NCBI GenBank assembly: GCA_964440795.1
Contig: CAYTTQ010000005.1
Span: 5,086-69,085, forward strand
DNA: 64,000 nucleotides
From: C00003060 sp964440795
GTDB lineage: Bacteria; Desulfobacterota; Desulfobacteria; Desulfobacterales; C00003060
Direction of reading: 5' to 3'
This document shows, in pieces, positions 1-7,782 of the stretch; position 1 is the first letter of the stretch; the number at the start of each line of letters is the position of its first letter. A model generated the notes under the pieces. That model made no database searches. It was not told the origin of the DNA and saw nothing but the letters and a program-made list of their open reading frames with translations. A program made the translations under genes and the position numbers.

Positions 1-1377
1 CTGTTGCGCACCACGACACGCCTTAGCCATGCCCGGGGAACGGTAACCCTGGGACCGCTGGTGGTTCCTCAGACCCAAGGCCGGTTTGAGAAAGAAAGCA
101 GTCGGTTCGTCACCGTACCGTCAGTGGCCAGGACCCGTCATAAGATCCTCTTAGACCAGGCCGAGAAGGCCAAAGAGATGTCATGTCAATCCGACTTGAA
201 CCGTCTTGGCGGTACCGGTTCATATGGGATTGCCACCAGCGGAATGGCCTATACCTACGTAAAAGACGCTTTGAAAGACCTCAATATGGAAGGTCGGGTA
301 CAACTGTTGAAATTGGGGTTTTCGTTCCCCCTCCCCGACACCCTGGCCTTGGAGTTTATTCGATCCACTCAAAAAATCCTGGTGGTGGAAGAGCTTGAAC
401 CGCTGTTAGAAGACGGCCTGAAAGCCCTGGCCCAGACGCATGGCCTTACCACACTCATTGCCGGGAAAAGACCGGATCTTTTCTCCCGGCTCTACGAATA
501 CCACCCCGGGCTGGTGCGGGACGTTATCGCCCGGTTTTTTGACATCGACTATACCCCGCCACAGCCGGTGGACGTCACCGAAGGGGCCGACCCCATACCG
601 TTGCCTATCCGTCCGCCAAACCTTTGTGCGGGCTGTCCTCACCGTGCCAGCTATTACGCAGTCAACAGTGCCTTGGCGGAAATGGAAACGGAAGCCGTTT
701 TTCCCACGGACATCGGCTGTTACACCTTGGGACTCTTGCCACCCTTACAGACAGCCGATTTCGTCATCTGTATGGGCTCCAGTGTCTCGTCGGCAGCGGG
801 TATTTCCAGGGCCACGGCCAAGACCGTCATCGCTTTTGTGGGAGACTCTACGTTTTTTCACTCCGGCATTACCGGACTGGTGAACGCCGTTCACAACCAA
901 CATCGCTTTGTGCTGATCATCTTGGACAACGGCACCACCGCCATGACGGGGCATCAACCCCATCCCGGAGTCTCACTCACCCCGAAGGGATGGGACAAAC
1001 CCACGGTTTCCATCGAAGCGATCGTCCGGGCCTGCGGGGTGGATAATGTTGCGGTGGTCAATCCCATCAACCTCGGTAAAATGAAGGCCGCTGTTCGGCA
1101 GGCCGTTTCGTCGAAAGCGCTTTCCGTCATCCTGGCCAAGGCCCCCTGTCCCTTGTACGAAAGGCGGATCCTTGGATCGAAGCCAAAACGCAAGTTTGTG
1201 GTCGGACCCGAATGCAACACCGATTGCACCATGTGTGTCGATTCTTTCGGTTGCCCGGCACTCTACAGAAACACCGACCCCGACGTCGAGACCACAATGA
1301 CCATCGACCAACAGTTGTGCATCGGATGCGGGGTATGTATTCAAATCTGTAACAAGATCAGGCCGAAGAAGGCGTAA
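1..1377 (+). CDS. iorA: Indolepyruvate:ferredoxin oxidoreductase alpha subunit, 5'-truncated by window edge
   Basis: This is the C-terminal 458 residues or so of a protein normally near 600 residues; the reading frame is open to base 1, so the true start lies upstream. It oxidatively decarboxylates aryl-2-oxoacids (indolepyruvate and relatives) to aryl-acetyl-CoA, passing electrons to ferredoxin in the cytoplasm. Visible evidence is the thiamine pyrophosphate domain with GDSTFFHSG and a downstream LDNGTTAMTG, and two C-terminal [4Fe-4S] motifs (CNTDCTMC with a later FGCP, and CIGCGVCIQIC). iorB follows 51 bases downstream, forming the usual two-gene operon. The family and its role in anaerobic amino-acid or aromatic-acid metabolism are well known; the exact substrate is not visible. 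Confidence 0.95.
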   Translation: MLRTTTRLSHARGTVTLGPLVVPQTQGRFEKESSRFVTVPSVARTRHKILLDQAEKAKEMSCQSDLNRLGGTGSYGIATSGMAYTYVKDALKDLNMEGRVQLLKLGFSFPLPDTLALEFIRSTQKILVVEELEPLLEDGLKALAQTHGLTTLIAGKRPDLFSRLYEYHPGLVRDVIARFFDIDYTPPQPVDVTEGADPIPLPIRPPNLCAGCPHRASYYAVNSALAEMETEAVFPTDIGCYTLGLLPPLQTADFVICMGSSVSSAAGISRATAKTVIAFVGDSTFFHSGITGLVNAVHNQHRFVLIILDNGTTAMTGHQPHPGVSLTPKGWDKPTVSIEAIVRACGVDNVAVVNPINLGKMKAAVRQAVSSKALSVILAKAPCPLYERRILGSKPKRKFVVGPECNTDCTMCVDSFGCPALYRNTDPDVETTMTIDQQLCIGCGVCIQICNKIRPKKA

Positions 1378-1428
1378 GCCCCAATGTCAACGGGTTATCG
1401 GTTGAACCAGTGTAGGAGGAAATGAAAC

Positions 1429-2013
1429 ATGGCCGAATATCGGGTATATCTCACCGGCGTGGGTGGACAAGGAACGCTCCTGGCTACCAAGATCCTTGCC
1501 GAAGCCGCCATCCATGCGGGCCACCATACGGTTGCCAGCGAAGTACATGGGATGGCCCAACGGGGGGGCATCGTCGAATCGACGGTCCTGGTGGGAGACG
1601 TGGGCAGTCCGATCATATCGGACGGAGAGGCAGACGTCTTGTTGGGATTCGAACCATTGGAGACCTATCGGGCCATGGCAAAGTGTTCCAAAGATTCGGT
1701 GGTCATCTCCAACAACGTCCCCGTCATGCCGTTCAGCGTGGCGATCGGGAAATCCACGTACCCGGACATCCCCCCCCTTTTTGATTTGATCCGAAAACAG
1801 GTGCGACAGTTAAGCACATTGAACGCGCAAGCCTTAGCCATGAAAGCAGGGGCGGCATTGTCCGCCAACATCGCCATGCTGGGTGCGCTGGCCCGAAGTC
1901 ACATCCTTCCCATTCCCAAAGAGGCCTTTCAGGAAACAATCCGCAACAAGACCCGAGAGCAGTTTGTGGATGCCAATCTTGAGGCCTTCGAGTTGGGATA
2001 TACGGCATCATGA
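1429..2013 (+). CDS. iorB: Indolepyruvate:ferredoxin oxidoreductase beta subunit
   Basis: A 194-residue protein, the usual length for the gamma/beta-type subunit that pairs with IorA. It begins with the family signature VYLTGVGGQGTLLATKIL followed by EVHGMAQRGG, both typical of the pyruvate/ketoisovalerate oxidoreductase gamma domain that docks with the TPP subunit and handles CoA. The ATG is preceded by TAGGAGGA, six to eight bases upstream, so the start is secure. It is cotranscribed with iorA, and hairpins that could end the transcript follow from position 2087. Confidence 0.94.
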   Translation: MAEYRVYLTGVGGQGTLLATKILAEAAIHAGHHTVASEVHGMAQRGGIVESTVLVGDVGSPIISDGEADVLLGFEPLETYRAMAKCSKDSVVISNNVPVMPFSVAIGKSTYPDIPPLFDLIRKQVRQLSTLNAQALAMKAGAALSANIAMLGALARSHILPIPKEAFQETIRNKTREQFVDANLEAFELGYTAS

Positions 2014-2086
2014 GGAAGGTGCGCCCCCCGAAAAGGCTTGACTTTTCCGGACCTGTCTTGTAGGAGACTTCGGTTGGACAGATTTC

Positions 2087-2108
2087 AAAAACACAACGGC
2101 GTGTTTTT
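2087..2108 (+). terminator. AT-rich hairpin downstream of iorB
   Basis: AAAAACAC and GTGTTTTT form an eight-pair stem around a six-base loop, ending in a T run. It lies about 75 bases after iorB and upstream of the stronger hairpin at 2125, so the two may act as tandem terminators. A weak TTGACT hexamer at 2038-2043 sits just before, so this stretch may also be an mRNA leader of the next gene. Confidence 0.4.
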
Positions 2109-2124
2109 TAGGTAATGACAAAGG

Positions 2125-2161
2125 AGTCCGTCACTCCCCTCAAGGGAGGTCGGACTTTTTT
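2125..2161 (+). terminator. Rho-independent terminator between iorB and the glutamate-synthase-like gene
   Basis: AGTCCG pairs with CGGACT, extended inward by CTCCC with GGGAG, and the stem is followed directly by six T residues. It lies 112 bases after iorB and 39 bases before the next start codon. It most likely ends the iorAB transcript; the alternative is an attenuator in the leader of the downstream gene. Confidence 0.7.
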
Positions 2162-2199
2162 ATTTACACGACAATCCGATTAAAGGAGGGACTAAGCGT

Positions 2200-3783
2200 A
2201 TGAATTTACACCAACCCAATGCCAACGAGGCCTTGCGGACGAAAAACCGATCTCGTAGCGTTGCTCCCCAGTCCGGGATTTGCAGCCGTTGCCTGGATGG
2301 ATGTAAAGGCAACTGCGATTTGTTCAACGCCACGTTTCGGAGCCGTGAGCTGCTCTACCCGGCGCCTTTCGGTGAAGTGACGGCAGGTGCCGATAAGGAC
2401 TATCCGGTCGATTATTCCCACCTCAACATCATGGGATACGCGTTGGGCGCGCAAGGAGCAGCAGCGGATCCCGATTACGCCACGTTTCCGGCGGTAAGCA
2501 CGGAAACCGCCTTCGGGGTCACCGACAAAGTCAAGATGAAGATTCCCATGTTTACGGGCGCTCTCGGGAGTACGGAGATCGCCCGGGCCAATTGGGAGCA
2601 TTTCGCCATTGGGGCTGCGATTACCGGCATTACCCTGGTTTGTGGTGAAAACGTCTGTGGTATCGACCCCAAATTGAAGTTTGACAAGAACGGCATGGTT
2701 AAAGAGGCGCCGGACATGAAGCGGCGAATCGAAGAATATCGCCGCTACCACCAGGGATATGGAGACATCCTGGTCCAGTTGAACGTTGAGGACACCCGAC
2801 TTGGGGTGGCTGAACACGTCATCGACAAGCTCGGGGTGGAAACCATCGAGTTGAAATGGGGGCAAGGTGCCAAGTGCATCGGCGGAGAGATCAAGGTCTC
2901 TTCTCTGGAACGGGCCTTGGAACTCAAAAAGCGGGGCTACATCGTCACCCCGGATCCGGAAAGCAAGGCCAATCAAGCCGCCTTCAAAGCGGGAGCTATA
3001 AAAGAGTTCGAGCGTCACTCCCGCCTCGGCTTTGTCGATCGGGAAAGCTTCATGGCCGAAGTATTGCGCTTGCGACAGTTAGGCGCCAAGCGGGTCACTC
3101 TCAAGACGGGCGCATATCCCATGCGGGAGCTGGCCATGGCCATCCGGTGGTCCTCCGATGCCAAGATAGACCTGTTGACCATTGACGGCGCCCCCGGCGG
3201 CACTGGGATGAGTCCGTGGCGGATGATGGCGGAATGGGGCATTCCGTCCATCTACCTGCATTCCATGGCTTACGAATTGTGTCGGCGATTGGCTGAAAAG
3301 GGCAAATGGGTACCGGACATCGCTTTTGCGGGCGGATTTTCATCGGAAGACCACATCTTCAAGGCCCTGGCCCTGGGTGCGCCTTACTGCAAGGCGGTCT
3401 GCATGGGACGGGCACTCATGATCCCGGGGATGGTCGGAAAGAACATCCAACGATGGATCGACGGCCAGGACGGCGGCTTACCGAACACCATCTCCAAGTT
3501 CGGTACGACCAAGGAAGAGATCTTTGTATGTTATGAAGAATTGCGAGAAAAATTCGGCAAAGAGGCTGATAAATTCCCCTTGGGCGCCGTCGGCATATAC
3601 AGCGCCGGAGAGAAGATCCGTGTGGGCCTCCAACAGCTCATGGCAGGCGCTCGGAAGTGGCGGGTGGATCTAATTTCGAGAAATGATCTCGCCTCACTTA
3701 CCGAAGAGGCCACCAAGATTACCGGCATTCCCTATATCATGGATGCATATCGAGACGAGGCCTTGAAGATTATCGACGCGTAA
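2200..3783 (+). CDS. Stand-alone FMN-binding glutamate-synthase-domain protein
   Basis: A 527-residue protein built on the FMN/iron-sulfur alpha/beta-barrel domain of glutamate synthase (GltB/GltS central region), without the glutaminase and GXGXG domains of a full large subunit. The signature LTIDGAPGGTGMSPWRM is present near residue 325, and an N-terminal cysteine cluster CSRCLDGCKGNC (about residues 27-38) may bind an extra iron-sulfur centre. TAAAGGAGG lies eight to ten bases before the ATG. Archaeal-type enzymes of this shape are annotated as glutamate synthases or as FMN-dependent oxidoreductases of unknown substrate. A strong terminator follows at once, so it is a single-gene unit. No GltD partner is adjacent, but two GltD-like fusion proteins occur elsewhere in the window. 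Confidence 0.85.
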   Translation: MNLHQPNANEALRTKNRSRSVAPQSGICSRCLDGCKGNCDLFNATFRSRELLYPAPFGEVTAGADKDYPVDYSHLNIMGYALGAQGAAADPDYATFPAVSTETAFGVTDKVKMKIPMFTGALGSTEIARANWEHFAIGAAITGITLVCGENVCGIDPKLKFDKNGMVKEAPDMKRRIEEYRRYHQGYGDILVQLNVEDTRLGVAEHVIDKLGVETIELKWGQGAKCIGGEIKVSSLERALELKKRGYIVTPDPESKANQAAFKAGAIKEFERHSRLGFVDRESFMAEVLRLRQLGAKRVTLKTGAYPMRELAMAIRWSSDAKIDLLTIDGAPGGTGMSPWRMMAEWGIPSIYLHSMAYELCRRLAEKGKWVPDIAFAGGFSSEDHIFKALALGAPYCKAVCMGRALMIPGMVGKNIQRWIDGQDGGLPNTISKFGTTKEEIFVCYEELREKFGKEADKFPLGAVGIYSAGEKIRVGLQQLMAGARKWRVDLISRNDLASLTEEATKITGIPYIMDAYRDEALKIIDA

Positions 3784-3812
3784 TAATTAATACCGGTACA
3801 ATACGGAAGGAG

Positions 3813-3846
3813 CCGGTGAACCGCAAAAGCGGTTCGCCGGTTTTTT
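3813..3846 (+). terminator. Strong rho-independent terminator
   Basis: CCGGTGAACCGC and GCGGTTCGCCGG form a twelve-pair stem (one G-T pair) around AAAA, followed by six T residues. It lies 29 bases after the glutamate-synthase-like gene and abuts the 3' end of the oppositely oriented PilZ gene. Confidence 0.92.
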
Positions 3847-3849
3847 CTA

Positions 3850-4284
3850 TTACCGATCACCCACGTTCATTTTGGGGACGTGCCAACAATAATCGTCGAT
3901 GAAACAGTCGATCTTGGCTTTTTGACTCTCGGTCAGACCTTCAAAGCGAACACTGCATCGCCGGGTTCGCAGCTCATCGGAACCGGAGACGATCTCTGCG
4001 TCCGAAACGGTTCGGCAAGGCAGTTTTTCCATAAACCGAGTGCTGTCGGGCAATATCATCTCTAAATCTAAACTCTGGTTGAGCGCTTCGGGCACCCCGG
4101 TATAAGAAAAGGCGACCCCTCCCTTACCGATGTCGGCAATTTCCGCAATCTTTGGAGAGTGTGTCTCATAGTAAGCAAAGACCCGACCTTCAACTTTAAA
4201 TCGCTGGTGCTGCCGTCTATCCTTCATTGGCTCCTCTGGCATCCGAATTCGCTGTAGCGGTTTCTTTCCTGCTGGTTGACTCAT
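3850..4284 (-). CDS. PilZ domain protein
   Basis: A small cytoplasmic protein (144 residues from the first ATG) with the two cyclic-di-GMP-binding elements of PilZ domains: the arginine motif RRQHQRF near residue 23 and the turn IADIGKGGVAF near residue 48, matching the (D/N)xSxxG motif with glycine in place of serine. It presumably relays cyclic-di-GMP to an unknown target. The start is uncertain: none of the ATGs at 4284, 4242 or 4227 has a well-spaced ribosome site, though the last is preceded by GAGGAG at short range. It stands alone, convergent with the upstream unit. Confidence 0.8.
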   Translation of the reverse strand: MSQPAGKKPLQRIRMPEEPMKDRRQHQRFKVEGRVFAYYETHSPKIAEIADIGKGGVAFSYTGVPEALNQSLDLEMILPDSTRFMEKLPCRTVSDAEIVSGSDELRTRRCSVRFEGLTESQKAKIDCFIDDYCWHVPKMNVGDR

Positions 4285-4452
4285 GATTTATGCGCAAGCA
4301 AAAACCATGCGAGCCTGCAAGCGCCGTGTTTTCAACAGGTTAGTTTTGGGAAAACCAGAGAAAAGAGAAAACTAATGCCAACAGTTGGTACTTTGATTGA
4401 CACCGGATGCAGAATCCTTCCCAATTTCCAGACTCACCCCCCCCGTGACCGG

Positions 4453-5538
4453 TTACCCGTACTTTTGGGCGAAAGTCTTCATAAAATCGACCAACGCCTT
4501 CACTGCATCCAGAGAGGTGGAATTATAGATCGAGGCACGACACCCACCTACGGAACGATGTCCCTTGAGCCCTCCCATCCCGTTTTCCAGGGCCTCTTGA
4601 ACGAACCGGCTTTCCAGGGATTCTTCCGAAAGCCGGAAGGTCACGTTCATGACCGAACGGCTATCCGTTTCAGCCGTCCCACGGTAGAAGGGGTCGGCGT
4701 CAATGGCTTCGTACAGGAGATCCGCCTTCTCCCGATTCCGTGCTTCCATCCGAGCCAGCCCCCCAATGGTTTCCTCCAGCCACTTCAGTACCAAGCTGAC
4801 CGTATAGACGGCAAAACAAGGCGGCGTATTGAACATGGAGTTTTTTTCGACAAACGTCGTATACTTCAACATGGTGGGGAGGTCTTCCGGCACCCGATCG
4901 AGCATGTCTCTGCGAAGGAGCACCAGGGTCGCCCCGGCAGGGCCCAGGTTCTTTTGGGCACCCGCATAAATCAATCCGAAGGGAGTCGGATCAAACACCC
5001 TGCTCATGATGTCGGACGACATATCACTGACCAGAGGTACCTTTCCTGTCTCCGGAAAAGCAGACCATTGGGTCCCCTTGATCGTATTGTTCGAGGTTAG
5101 ATGGACATAAGCGGCGTCTGGAGAAAAGCGAATTTCTTTGGGGATATAAGAAAAGTGCTTGTCCGCCGAAGAGGCAACCACATTTACCGATCTTCCCAGA
5201 CCCTTGGCCTCTTTGATCGCCTTGGTAGACCATGTCCCCGTGTCAACATAATCGGCGGGTTGGCCCGGCGGACACAAATTCATGGGGACCATACAAAACT
5301 GCAGGCTGGCCCCGCCCTGCAAAAACAAGACATCAAATTGATCCTCGAGACCCAGAAGCCGCTTGGTCCTTGTCACGGCGTCTTCGATCACGTCATCAAA
5401 CCACTTCGATCGATGACTTACCTCCGTGACGGACATTCCTGATCCCTTGAAATCCAGGAACTCGGCCTGTATTTCTTCCAACACCGGCAGGGGAAGCGCG
5501 GCCGGTCCCGCGTTGAAGTTATAGATTCTATTGCTCAT
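4453..5538 (-). CDS. serC: Phosphoserine aminotransferase
   Basis: A 361-residue class-V aminotransferase that converts 3-phosphohydroxypyruvate and glutamate to phosphoserine. It starts MSNRIYNFNAGPAALP, the classic SerC N-terminus, and carries the PLP lysine in AGAQKNLGPAG (about residue 195) and the C-terminal GGLKGHRSVGGCRASIYN. The ATG at 5538 is chosen because GAGGAGG stands six bases upstream and the length equals that of known SerC; an open frame runs 147 bases further upstream but crosses the promoter. It is divergent from serA, which makes its substrate, and the two share a 186-base promoter region. Confidence 0.97.
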   Translation of the reverse strand: MSNRIYNFNAGPAALPLPVLEEIQAEFLDFKGSGMSVTEVSHRSKWFDDVIEDAVTRTKRLLGLEDQFDVLFLQGGASLQFCMVPMNLCPPGQPADYVDTGTWSTKAIKEAKGLGRSVNVVASSADKHFSYIPKEIRFSPDAAYVHLTSNNTIKGTQWSAFPETGKVPLVSDMSSDIMSRVFDPTPFGLIYAGAQKNLGPAGATLVLLRRDMLDRVPEDLPTMLKYTTFVEKNSMFNTPPCFAVYTVSLVLKWLEETIGGLARMEARNREKADLLYEAIDADPFYRGTAETDSRSVMNVTFRLSEESLESRFVQEALENGMGGLKGHRSVGGCRASIYNSTSLDAVKALVDFMKTFAQKYG

Positions 5539-5563
5539 ATCCACCTCCTCATTGTCATGGGAA

Positions 5564-5592
5564 CCTATAAAGACAAAGCCCGAGGGTGTCAA
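5564..5592 (-). promoter_or_regulatory. Sigma-70 promoter of serC
   Basis: On the minus strand a perfect TTGACA (5592-5587) is followed after 17 bases by TATAGG (5569-5564). The start codon lies 26 bases beyond the -10 box, with the ribosome site in between. Confidence 0.7.
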
Positions 5593-5636
5593 GGCAAAAA
5601 GCCCCCCGAGGAAAGGCCGGACGGCCAACACGAGTC

Positions 5637-5665
5637 TTGACACTTGGGTATTTTGTCGGTAGAAA
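5637..5665 (+). promoter_or_regulatory. Sigma-70 promoter of serA
   Basis: TTGACA at 5637-5642 and TAGAAA at 5660-5665 are separated by 17 bases. It faces away from the serC promoter, with about 45 bases between the two -35 boxes, so one bound regulator could affect both genes. This position also argues that serA starts at the TTG at 5725 and not at the ATG at 5644, which lies inside the promoter. Confidence 0.65.
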
Positions 5666-5724
5666 ATAGATATCGGCGTGAACAAGCGTTATGTCGAAAA
5701 TCGGCACACAAAGGAGACTTGGGG

Positions 5725-7305
5725 TTGAAAGTTTTGGTAAGTGACAAACTGGCTGAAGTGGGCGTTCATATGTTGCAGGAAGCGGAAGGTATCGATGTCG
5801 ACGTAAACGTTGGTCTGCCTCCTGAAGAATTGAAAACAATCATCGGAGACTATGACGGACTGGTCATCAGAAGCGCTACCAAGGTAACCGCTGAAATCCT
5901 GGAAGCGGCTCCCCGATTGAAGGTAATCGGCAGGGCCGGTATTGGGCTGGACAACGTGGATATCCCCGCGGCGACCAAACGAGGGGTCGTGGTCATGAAC
6001 ACCCCGGAAGGCAATGTCATAACGACGGCCGAACATGCGGTGGCCATGATGCTCGCGTTATCCCGAAATATCCCTCAAGGTACGGCGTCCCTGAAACAAG
6101 GACGGTGGGAAAAGAAGAAGCTGCAGGGAAAAGAAGTTTTTGGCAAGACCCTGGGGGTTCTGGGTTACGGCCGCATCGGTAGCATCGTTGCCGACCGGGC
6201 ACGGGGACTAAAGATGAAAGTCATCGTCCATGATCCCTATGCAAACCAGGAATTCATCGAACAGGGTGGGTGTGAAGTCGTATCCCGAGAAGAACTGTTT
6301 GCTCGGTCCGATTACATAACTATCCATGTGCCCAAGATGAAAGAAACGGTTAATCTCATCAACAAAGCGGCATTCGACCAAATGAAACCGGGCGTCATGT
6401 TGATTCACTGCGCCCGTGGAGGAATCGTCAGCGAAAAGGATCTGGATCAGGCCTTGGCGTCCGGCCAAGTGGGGGGCGTGGCGTTAGACGTTTTCGAAAC
6501 CGAACCCCCGGGAGAAAGTCCATTGCTGAAACACGACAATGTCATATGCACGCCGCACCTGGGAGCGTCAACTGCAGAAGCCCAGACCAACGTTGCCGTC
6601 GCCGTTGCCGATCAGATCATCCGCTATCTTCAAACAGGCACCATCATTAACGCCGTCAATGTCCCTTCCGTCACCGGAGACGCACTCACGCTACTTCGAC
6701 CCTATTTGACTCTGGCGGAACGTATGGGATCGCTGCAGGGACAGTTGGGACAGAAGGCCCCTACAGAACTCAATATTAGATATGCCGGGGATTTCTCCGG
6801 CATCGATCTCACACCGGTGACAACAGCCGCCCTTAAGGGTATGCTCACCTGCTTTCTGAAAGACGCAGTCAACTTTATCAACGCGCCGGTAATAGCCAAG
6901 GAGCGACAAATAAAGGTCATCGAATCTCGAAGTGCCGAAGCGCAAGACTATAACACGCTCATCACCTTGGAGACTGTGTCGGCTGAAGGAACAAGTACGA
7001 TTTCCGGGACCATATTCGGCAAGTTTGACCCCCGCATCGTTCGAATCAATGATTTCAGACTCGAGGTGGTACCGGAAGGCCATCTCATCCTCATCCATAA
7101 CGAGGACAAACCCGGGGCTATCGGGAGCATTGGGACGGTGTTGGGAAAGCACCGGGTCAATATCGCCAGAATGCATGTAGGCCAAGAACATCACGGTCAA
7201 AGGAATGTCATATTTCTGGACACCGATACCATCGCCCCGCCGGAGACCTTGGAAGAGCTGCGGAGTTTGCCCATGGTCAAATCGGTGATCCCGTTGGAAT
7301 TGTAA
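5725..7305 (+). CDS. serA: D-3-phosphoglycerate dehydrogenase (long form)
   Basis: A 526-residue enzyme, the length of long-type PGDH with an added ASB domain and a C-terminal ACT domain; it oxidises 3-phosphoglycerate with NAD, the first step of serine synthesis. Visible motifs are the Rossmann signature GVLGYGRIGSIVA (about 145-157), the catalytic His region in NVICTPHLGASTAEA, and the ACT stretch near 455-520 (HNEDKPGAIGSIGTVLGKH), which usually binds serine for feedback inhibition. The TTG at 5725 is preferred: AAGGAG lies eight bases upstream and the protein then begins KVLVSDKLAE like its homologues. It is divergent from serC. Confidence 0.96.
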   Translation: MKVLVSDKLAEVGVHMLQEAEGIDVDVNVGLPPEELKTIIGDYDGLVIRSATKVTAEILEAAPRLKVIGRAGIGLDNVDIPAATKRGVVVMNTPEGNVITTAEHAVAMMLALSRNIPQGTASLKQGRWEKKKLQGKEVFGKTLGVLGYGRIGSIVADRARGLKMKVIVHDPYANQEFIEQGGCEVVSREELFARSDYITIHVPKMKETVNLINKAAFDQMKPGVMLIHCARGGIVSEKDLDQALASGQVGGVALDVFETEPPGESPLLKHDNVICTPHLGASTAEAQTNVAVAVADQIIRYLQTGTIINAVNVPSVTGDALTLLRPYLTLAERMGSLQGQLGQKAPTELNIRYAGDFSGIDLTPVTTAALKGMLTCFLKDAVNFINAPVIAKERQIKVIESRSAEAQDYNTLITLETVSAEGTSTISGTIFGKFDPRIVRINDFRLEVVPEGHLILIHNEDKPGAIGSIGTVLGKHRVNIARMHVGQEHHGQRNVIFLDTDTIAPPETLEELRSLPMVKSVIPLEL

Positions 7306-7352
7306 GGTCCGCCCCTTCAAGGTACCGGAAAAGGCTTTATGGAGGAACAACC

Positions 7353-7769
7353 ATGTCAGAAGAAGAAAAAGGATTCGTTATAAAAGATAGACGCTCTTTC
7401 GGTTCGGAAACCGGTCAACCCGAGGCGGAGAGTCCTAAGACGGAAACCGCGGGAGACAAAGGCCAAGAGGAAGCGAAGACCGCGGGGCCTGAAAAGGAAA
7501 GATCGTCGGATGAAGATGTTCAGCTCCCCGAGATCAATTTTTCCACCTTTGTTTTTTCCCTGAGTTCTTCAGCCTTTCTCCATCTGGGAGAGGTGGAGGA
7601 TCCCTCCACCGGAAAAAAGCAAAAGAGCCTGCCCATGGCCAAACATACCATAGATATCTTAGGAATGTTGGAGGAAAAGACCCAGGGGAATCTGACGGAA
7701 GACGAAGGTCAGCTTCTCAAGAATATCCTCTATGACTTGAGAATGCGCTATGTAAAGGAAAAATCATAA
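7353..7769 (+). CDS. DUF1844 family protein
   Basis: A 138-residue acidic cytoplasmic protein of unknown function. The first 60 residues are charged and low in complexity; the conserved DUF1844 core begins near residue 65 (LPEINFSTFVFSLSSSAFLH) and ends with a helix NILYDLRMRYVKEK. GGAGG lies eight bases before the ATG. It sits 47 bases after serA and 13 bases before htrA and is probably cotranscribed with them. The family is common in Desulfobacterota and other anaerobes, but its role has not been established. Confidence 0.85.
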   Translation: MSEEEKGFVIKDRRSFGSETGQPEAESPKTETAGDKGQEEAKTAGPEKERSSDEDVQLPEINFSTFVFSLSSSAFLHLGEVEDPSTGKKQKSLPMAKHTIDILGMLEEKTQGNLTEDEGQLLKNILYDLRMRYVKEKS

Positions 7770-7782
7770 AAGGAGATCCCCT

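Noticed and set aside
4276..5100. Open frame of 274 codons opposite serC
   Set aside because: It is the antisense of a well-supported serC and has no recognisable domain.
5644..5724. N-terminal extension of SerA from the ATG at 5644
   Set aside because: The ATG overlaps the predicted promoter, the extra 27 residues are not PGDH-like, and a good ribosome site precedes the TTG at 5725.
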